Below, in pieces: positions 58,990 through 64,000 of a stretch of DNA of 64,000 bases. Positions within the stretch are counted from its first letter, which is position 1, and every line of letters begins with the position of its first letter. The translations under genes were made by a program, and so were the position numbers. Source of the stretch: Isoetes taiwanensis (lineage: Eukaryota > Streptophyta > Lycopodiopsida > Isoetales > Isoetaceae); the NCBI GenBank assembly GCA_021234155.1, contig JAJEKV010000044.1, positions 11,802,803 through 11,866,802 on the forward strand, in the 5' to 3' direction. The notes under the pieces are model-generated. The model searched no databases. It had not been told where the DNA came from and saw only the letters and a list, made by a program, of their open reading frames with translations.

Positions 58990-60240
58990 TTACCTAGCAC
59001 ATATTGGACGGGATATTAGGGTTGCCTAACCCGAACTGCCCACTTTCTAGCTATGCCACGTGTCATGCCATGTCAGCTGTATTCATTTTTGGCCGTCCGA
59101 TTCTGTAATTTCGGATCGTAGGGCCAGGGAAATTAGAAAATCCAAGTAATTGTCTGCCCGGAGTTTTGGCTCCTCGGAGTTTGGCGATCCACCGCAAATA
59201 TCCGGTGTCATGTGACGACCTGTTTTGTTTGTCCTCTACATGTTCGGAATCCACAAAACCTGGGCTGAAGGCAAACAAATTTCCCAGATCATATGAATCT
59301 GCAGACGTAGGAAAGGCAAAGCGCAGTGTTTGTGTCTGGCATGGGCTGGGCATTGGCATTGCATGGAGGATCTTTCTGAACCAATGCCTGTTGATAGCAA
59401 TGCACAATTACCATCTCTTCCAGGTATCAACTCATTAACACTTAAGATTGTATTAGCAAAGCAGCAAGGGAAAAAATGATAAGAAAATGCACTCCAATAT
59501 TTCTCACATTATTTTCCTTCATAATCACCTCCTCCTGCTTCAATTCGGCAGGTAAAACTGGCATGTTTACATGGTTATATGGGTAGCAAGATTGGCAGTG
59601 ATCCAGAGACGACCTTTGTGTGTATAAAGAGGAGCAGGTATCTACAATATTATGTAAAATATGAGGAGCTTACAGTAAGTTTTACTTAGTTGAATTCAAA
59701 CTATTTTGATTCCATGACAGTTGATATCCAACCATATTCTTTTACGTATCATGCATAAGGGGACTATGAATAGGATGCTCCAACTAACATATTATTTTCA
59801 GCCTTCTCAAATCCCTGTGTACTTAAACTTAGTTGTTTTCAAGCTTTCATGCATGAATTCTCACTTAGGAATGGTGCTTCAATATGTAATGTGCTTCCTA
59901 TCTAGAGGAAAATTCAGCTTATTGTATCGATCTAGGATGAGAGAAGATCCTATTGTCGGTTCAGATTCTTCTGCAGTTTCAAGTCCTTCCAATTTCTTTT
60001 TCGTCCCTTGGGGGGAGAGTAATTTTAAACATGTTATTTGCTTTTGAGCCAGACATCAAGAGGAAGGTACTCAGACATGCAGATAAAATTGGAATACTGC
60101 AAGTGAAGGCAAGCTGGTTGCATGTGAAGCTATGCTATGATGTTGAAGTAGTAGTTGCGCTGTGCTTGTCTCACTAGGAAGTAGCTTCAAGAGTAACAAA
60201 TGTTGAAGAAATTGCCTCACCCGTTTTTGCTACTTCAGCC
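58990..60240. other. No gene recognised
   Basis: Frames on both strands at 59,060-59,440 are open for about 100 codons, but neither matches a family I know. A plus-strand run containing KRKVLRHADKIGILQVKASW (60,060-60,120) is also unassigned. Confidence 0.35.
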
Positions 60241-60329
60241 TTCTTATTTGTTGGTTATATGTACGCTGCAACTCCTAAATCTCTTGCTCCAGTCTGTATA
60301 CTGCAACATGCTGCAGCCTTCATAGCTCT

Positions 60330-60800
60330 GAAACGTTTTTGCAAATCAACCCAAGTACCATTATACAAGGTGTTCATAATACGGACAATGGATGCATCAA
60401 TAGCATAGCGCCTATCCTTATCAACATCCTCAATCACTTTTTCATTTAATCCATCGGCGGGAGAGGTATCTGCAATTGACAGGTACAATTAGAAAAGAAG
60501 ACAAATAAATCTACATTGAATAAACAGATCTTTATCCGTCTCATTCTTAGTAAATTTTGCAGTGAATTCAAAAGCATCATTTTGGCAAACAGTTTTTGAT
60601 TTGGCACCTTTAACCGTATCTTGTATTTAGCACATGATCGTGAGGGCAGCAATTTAACCACATCCTCATTAGTGAGATTTAACTGCCTCCTAATATCCGA
60701 ATAACTGAGCTTCTCTGATGAGTGAAAAGGAAGTACCTCTGATATCCGAATAGCTGAGCTTCTCTGATGAGTGAAAAGGAAGTAACACTGCAGCTTATAG
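60330..60800 (-). pseudogene. CUL1-like: Cullin (CUL1-like) C-terminal pseudogene
   Basis: Cullins scaffold ubiquitin ligases. The minus strand reads KLSYSDIRRQLNLTNEDVVK, LLPSRSCAKYKI, then NDAFEFTAKFTKN-type residues in a neighbouring frame, IPLPPMD (about 60,450), and KVIEDVDKDRRYAIDASIVR with IM (60,365-60,440). The last block is the winged-helix region that carries the neddylation-site context. Downstream of RIM the sequence leaves the family, so the extreme C terminus is missing. A 49-bp tandem duplication (ATATCCGAATA... at 60,693 and 60,742) repeats part of the coding region at its 5' side. Frames change at least twice. Confidence 0.8.
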
Positions 60801-61068
60801 TACACATTCTATGGGAGTAAAGATGGCTTTAAGACAACAAGGAACTTATCGATCCTAATGCTATCTATGAGAAATTATACCTGGTAGGTGGTACAAACTT
60901 TCCAACTATATTCTATGTGATTCCTTGGTGGATAAATTATGCAGCTAAAATGTGCTTAACTTGCATTTGCCAGGGCCCTAAAGAAGCAGAGTAACTAAAG
61001 CTATAGGGCTTATTGATGGCATGATAAACTATTCAACTGCCAATGCTCTTTCGCAAAGGGAGCTTCAA
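60801..61068. other. No feature recognised
   Basis: Short spacer before the foldback element. Confidence 0.4.
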
Positions 61069-61624
61069 GCATTAGGGTTTTTTTGAGATTAAAAAAGGGC
61101 CTTCAAAACATGCCAACTAAGCCAAATGAAGATAAATGAACTATCAATCAGAAATCAGAGCCTGACGGGTCCAGTCAGCAAAACTGTTACAACTAACTCA
61201 CTGGATCACATTTTCTAGCATAACTATTGATAGAAAAGTCCAAATGAGCTTTCGTTTAGTGCAATAGATAGATCTCGTTGAGATCTTTCCAACCTTAGGT
61301 GCTTTGCATATATTTTAACTACTTATAATTGTCAAAACTCCAAAAAATATGGTTTTTACCATTTTTTACTATCCTACGGGGCTAAAAGATATGTAAACCA
61401 CCCAAGGTTGGAAAGATATCAGTGAGATCTATCTATTGCACCAAACAAGAGCTCATTTGGACTTTTCTATCAACACTTATGCTAGAAAATGTGATCCAGT
61501 GAGTTAGTTATAACTTCATTTTGGCTGACCGGATTACCGCCTGCTTTTTCGATTAAATAGTTCATATAGCTTAGTCAGCAGTTCTTAGAAGGCCCTTTTA
61601 TGATCTCAAAAAATCCCTAATGCA
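61069..61624. mobile_element. Foldback/MITE-like element with long inverted termini
   Basis: The first ~245 bases (from GCATTAGGGTTTTTTTGAGAT) match the reverse complement of the last ~230 (ending CCCTAATGC). Shared blocks include ACTAACTCACTGGATCAC, ATTTTCTAGCATAA, TGATAGAAAAGTCCAAATG, GCAATAGATAGATCTC and CTTTCCAACCTT. A unique centre of about 75 bases (61,320-61,395) separates them. It has no coding sequence, so it would need a transposase in trans. The target duplication is not clear. Confidence 0.8.
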
Positions 61625-61689
61625 GGTAGGCCTTCACCTTATGAATTATAAATGAGAAACATACGTAAGCAATTTAAAAAATTTTATTT

Positions 61690-62260
61690 ATAAAGTGCAG
61701 ATGTAGGGCATGCACCATATTTTCTATCCTCTTCATTGGCATCTGCAATCACATGAACAGATAGGGTTACGTCTGTTTAGTTTTTTAGATAGTCTATTTC
61801 TTGAAGGTTGGAGTGCTCGACTTCACGATGGAGTTGAATCTGCTGAATGCAAGATAAGGAAGGAAGGAAGGAAGGAAAAATTTTTACACGGTTCAGTTCA
61901 GATATTGCATTTGGAAGCAAACGTTGTATGTCACTTTTAAGTATAGGAGATGGCAAAATGTCCGTGAAGGAAGAAAGTACGTCTGGATTCCTGTAGAACA
62001 AGATGACAATGATGGCATTCATTCCGTTGTCATAGACTTGAACATTCATAGCTATTCAAAAGTCTGAGAGCGGAGAGCGAGTGGTCTCTATTCGATGTTC
62101 GGCGGCAATTAGAGTTTGAGACATACTTAAATTTCTTCCATTTTATGATGGAAGGCCAGAAGGTGAGAAAGTGCAGAGAAGAATGCTATAAATTGGGGTC
62201 ATGCATGCCACCAAAAGTCATATCTGTATATGAATCTATGTAATATAAATAAAGTGATGA
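61690..62260 (+). pseudogene. Possible coding relic, unrecognised
   Basis: The plus strand reads GRKYVWIPVEQDDNDG with IHSVVIDLNIHSYSK (61,968-62,058), then EWSLFDVRRQLEFETYLNFF and MMEGQKVRKCREECYKLGS (62,070-62,205). Composition is protein-like and the pieces sit in consistent order, but one stop intervenes and I do not recognise the family. A GGAA repeat at 61,856-61,876 upstream may be a LINE-tail insertion. Confidence 0.3.
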
Positions 62261-62330
62261 TTAATTGGAGATCTATTGTATATTAATCGCAAACATTTAC
62301 TTTCATTGTAACATAAAACTTAAAGTAGCT

Positions 62331-62611
62331 ACGGTGCGAAATTGTGTACAACACAAAATATGGAAGTTGTATTTTCGCACCGTACTTACGGTGCGAAATT
62401 GTGGATATCATAAAATATGGAAGGGTTATTTTTGCACCGTAGCCACGGTGCAAAAATGTGCATAGCATAAAAAATGAAAGGGGTATTTTCGCACTGTAGC
62501 CACGGTGCAAAATTGTACATCACATAAATTATCGAAGTCTTGTTTTCGCACCGTGTTGTGTATATATAGCATAAATTAAGAAAGTGTTATTTTCGCATCG
62601 TTGCCACGGTG
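62331..62611. repeat. 57-bp tandem array of palindrome-flanked units
   Basis: ACGGTGCGAAATTGTG begins units at 62,331, 62,388, 62,445 and 62,502, with a decayed remainder to 62,611. Each unit ends TTTTCGCACCGTAGCC, the complement of its own start and of the next unit's start. Every unit can therefore form a stem of about 10 bp, and neighbours can also pair. Confidence 0.85.
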
Positions 62612-62616
62612 TTAGT

Positions 62617-62796
62617 CTCTCTTGCATATCAAGCCGCTACAAAGGCGCTCACATTCAAACTATCATAAATCGAGGCGCTACTCCACGAGAATGGTAAATA
62701 GCGGGTCAGATAAGGCATGGGAGTTGTTTAGCACATGGTATGAAAAAATAGTGGAGAAAGAACGGGATTTTCGTCAGAAGCATCCAGAAGAGTTTG
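62617..62796 (+). pseudogene. Short coding-like fragment interrupted by the second LINE
   Basis: NSGSDKAWELFSTWYEKIVE then KERDFRQKHPEEFEE (62,700-62,797) looks like genuine protein and ends at the GGAA tail of the LINE. The family is not recognised. Confidence 0.3.
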
Positions 62797-64000
62797 AAGA
62801 AGGAAGGAAGGAAGGAAGGAAGTATATTTTAACGTCCACGGAGGCCAACTGGCCTATGAGACGGTGAATACAATATATCGAAAAGTATCCAAACACAAAA
62901 GAAAACCACAGAAACCCTGTACAGTGTGTCATTACCACTGGGACAAAAAAACCCCCCATGTGGGAGGAAAAAACCCTTGTAGTAGGCATTCGGAGTCCCT
63001 ATCTAAGCCAAAATTCCCACGTCTTTGTGAGGGACTCCCGACGCCAGTGGAGACTTGCGTAATGTAGGATGCGAGGCGTGCAACCATTGGCGAAGCCAAT
63101 CTCGAAAGCATCCGAGATCGGCATGAGTCTGCTTTCGGATGTGCATATCTTGGGACACTCCCCGTAGAGCATGGTGTTCATCTTCTACTATCTGCATGTG
63201 ACAGCACTGGCATAATCTCTCATGCCGGGGGATTCCCTGCCCTCCATCCATACCCTAGTGATCTGTCTCAATTCTAAGATGGTGGGACCACTGTCCTTAT
63301 TACAGCTATAGCTCTCCATTTCTTGGTAGAGATGTGTGCCTTCAATTCTTGGTGGGGGCTATGTTCAAGCGACGGATTAACTGCGTGTGGTAGTGCTCTG
63401 TTTTAGGCTTTGCAAGAGTGGGCGCATCCCACAGAGAGGTAGCAAAGCGCTCATTCAAATGCAGCTCCTGTTCCACGATATCCGACATATCCATAATCTG
63501 TTGATAGTCTATGGACCATCTTGCGAACCATCCCCTACAATGCTCCTGCCACACTCTCTTGGGACGTTGTGGCCCTTGTGCCAATAACTTGAGCCCGGGA
63601 GGAAGACATTGTGCATCCATTCTCATCGGCCTTTGGAAATCGCAAGGTGCTTGCACATAGCGTAATCTTTGCGAGGGGCCAAAAGCCAGCCTCAATACGA
63701 CCAAATCGATAAGGCACCACATCGTCCTTGGCGCCTTTAGGTATGTCAAGAAAGCCTTCTGTACCCTCTCTAGCTTATCCCATGTGCCCTTGCTAATTGC
63801 TGGCCCCCAGACCTCTACCCCATATAGCAATACTGGTTCCACGAGTGCTCAGAACAAGTGTGCTTTGCGTGCCCAATCGCAGAGATCTATTCTGTAACAG
63901 CTATTCTGCATTGCATACAGGGCTTTCCATCCCGCGATGACCCTTCTTTCTACACAGTCATCTCATAGCATGTTAGCAGAGAAATCGATTCCCAGATACT
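62797..64000 (-). mobile_element. Second LINE copy of the (CTTC)n family, 3' part
   Basis: On the minus strand: VEVWGPAISKGTWDKLERVQ and KAFLTYL (63,735-63,820), then LPPGLKLLAQGPQRPKRVWQ (about 63,580). An RHERLCQCC...EDEHHALRG zinc-binding tail typical of LINE RT C termini follows (63,160-63,230). After it come the conserved terminus (CTCCGTGGACGTTAAAA) and the CTTC tail (62,797-62,822). The first block matches the LINE at 55.3 kb. Frames shift at least three times (near 63,735, 63,340 and 63,240). The 5' part lies beyond the window. Confidence 0.8.

Noticed and set aside
62331-62611. CRISPR array
   Set aside because: Units are contiguous and internally palindromic with no unique spacers, and the DNA is from a plant nuclear genome.

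Overview
This window reads as nuclear DNA from a land plant with a large, repeat-rich genome. The evidence is a CACTA (En/Spm) DNA transposon, a Ty3/Gypsy chromovirus with a plant-type initiator-Met primer site, tRNA-derived SINEs, LINEs, plant telomere-like CCCTAAA motifs, and relics of typical plant gene families (RHOMBOID-like 13, cullin 1, ABCG transporter, PLS-type PPR, B3 domain, SNF2). The PPR wording and the LINE type lean towards a non-seed plant such as a fern, but that is an inference. I see no intact host gene: every recognisable protein-coding stretch is a relic or is interrupted by stops and frameshifts.

Layout. 1-3.28 kb: three GC-rich tandem copies of a ~1.1 kb unit without a coherent reading frame. 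3.28-14.43 kb: a probable composite CACTA element with a decayed transposase on the minus strand (4.6-7.7 kb), a SET-domain fragment (7.9-8.3 kb), B3 and SNF2 ATPase fragments (11.2-12.1 kb) and CGTCAC-rich subterminal arrays (9.8-10.3 and 13.3-14.4 kb). 14.4-20.27 kb: mostly featureless AT-rich DNA ending in a decayed LINE. 20,269-33,255: a 13 kb Ty3/Gypsy chromovirus with ~1.5 kb LTRs. 33.3-51 kb: mostly non-coding, with SINEs, hairpins, minisatellites, a CACTA end and a RHOMBOID-like 13 pseudogene. 51.7-56.3 kb: a LINE with endonuclease and reverse transcriptase relics and a (CTTC)n tail. 56.5-62.8 kb: PPR, ABCG and cullin fragments among foldback and palindromic repeats. 62.8-64 kb: a second copy of the same LINE family on the minus strand, running off the window.

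The most striking object is the chromovirus. Between its 5' LTR and gag it carries about 4 kb of extra sequence, arranged as two similar cassettes. Each cassette has two copies of a ~67-nt hairpin, then a TATAAATAG promoter-like box, then a reading frame. The first frame encodes a protein that ends in an unmistakable histone H3 fold (23,417-23,681) and begins with an H3-tail-like KQTAR; a long Lys/Arg/Glu-rich region joins the two. The second encodes an unrecognised acidic protein. Gag, protease, reverse transcriptase, RNase H, integrase and a C-terminal chromodomain follow. An element with both a chromodomain, a known reader of methylated H3 tails, and its own H3-like protein suggests a self-supplied chromatin mark or capsid/nucleoprotein role. 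This copy is broken by several frameshifts and stops, so the function has to be judged from sister copies.
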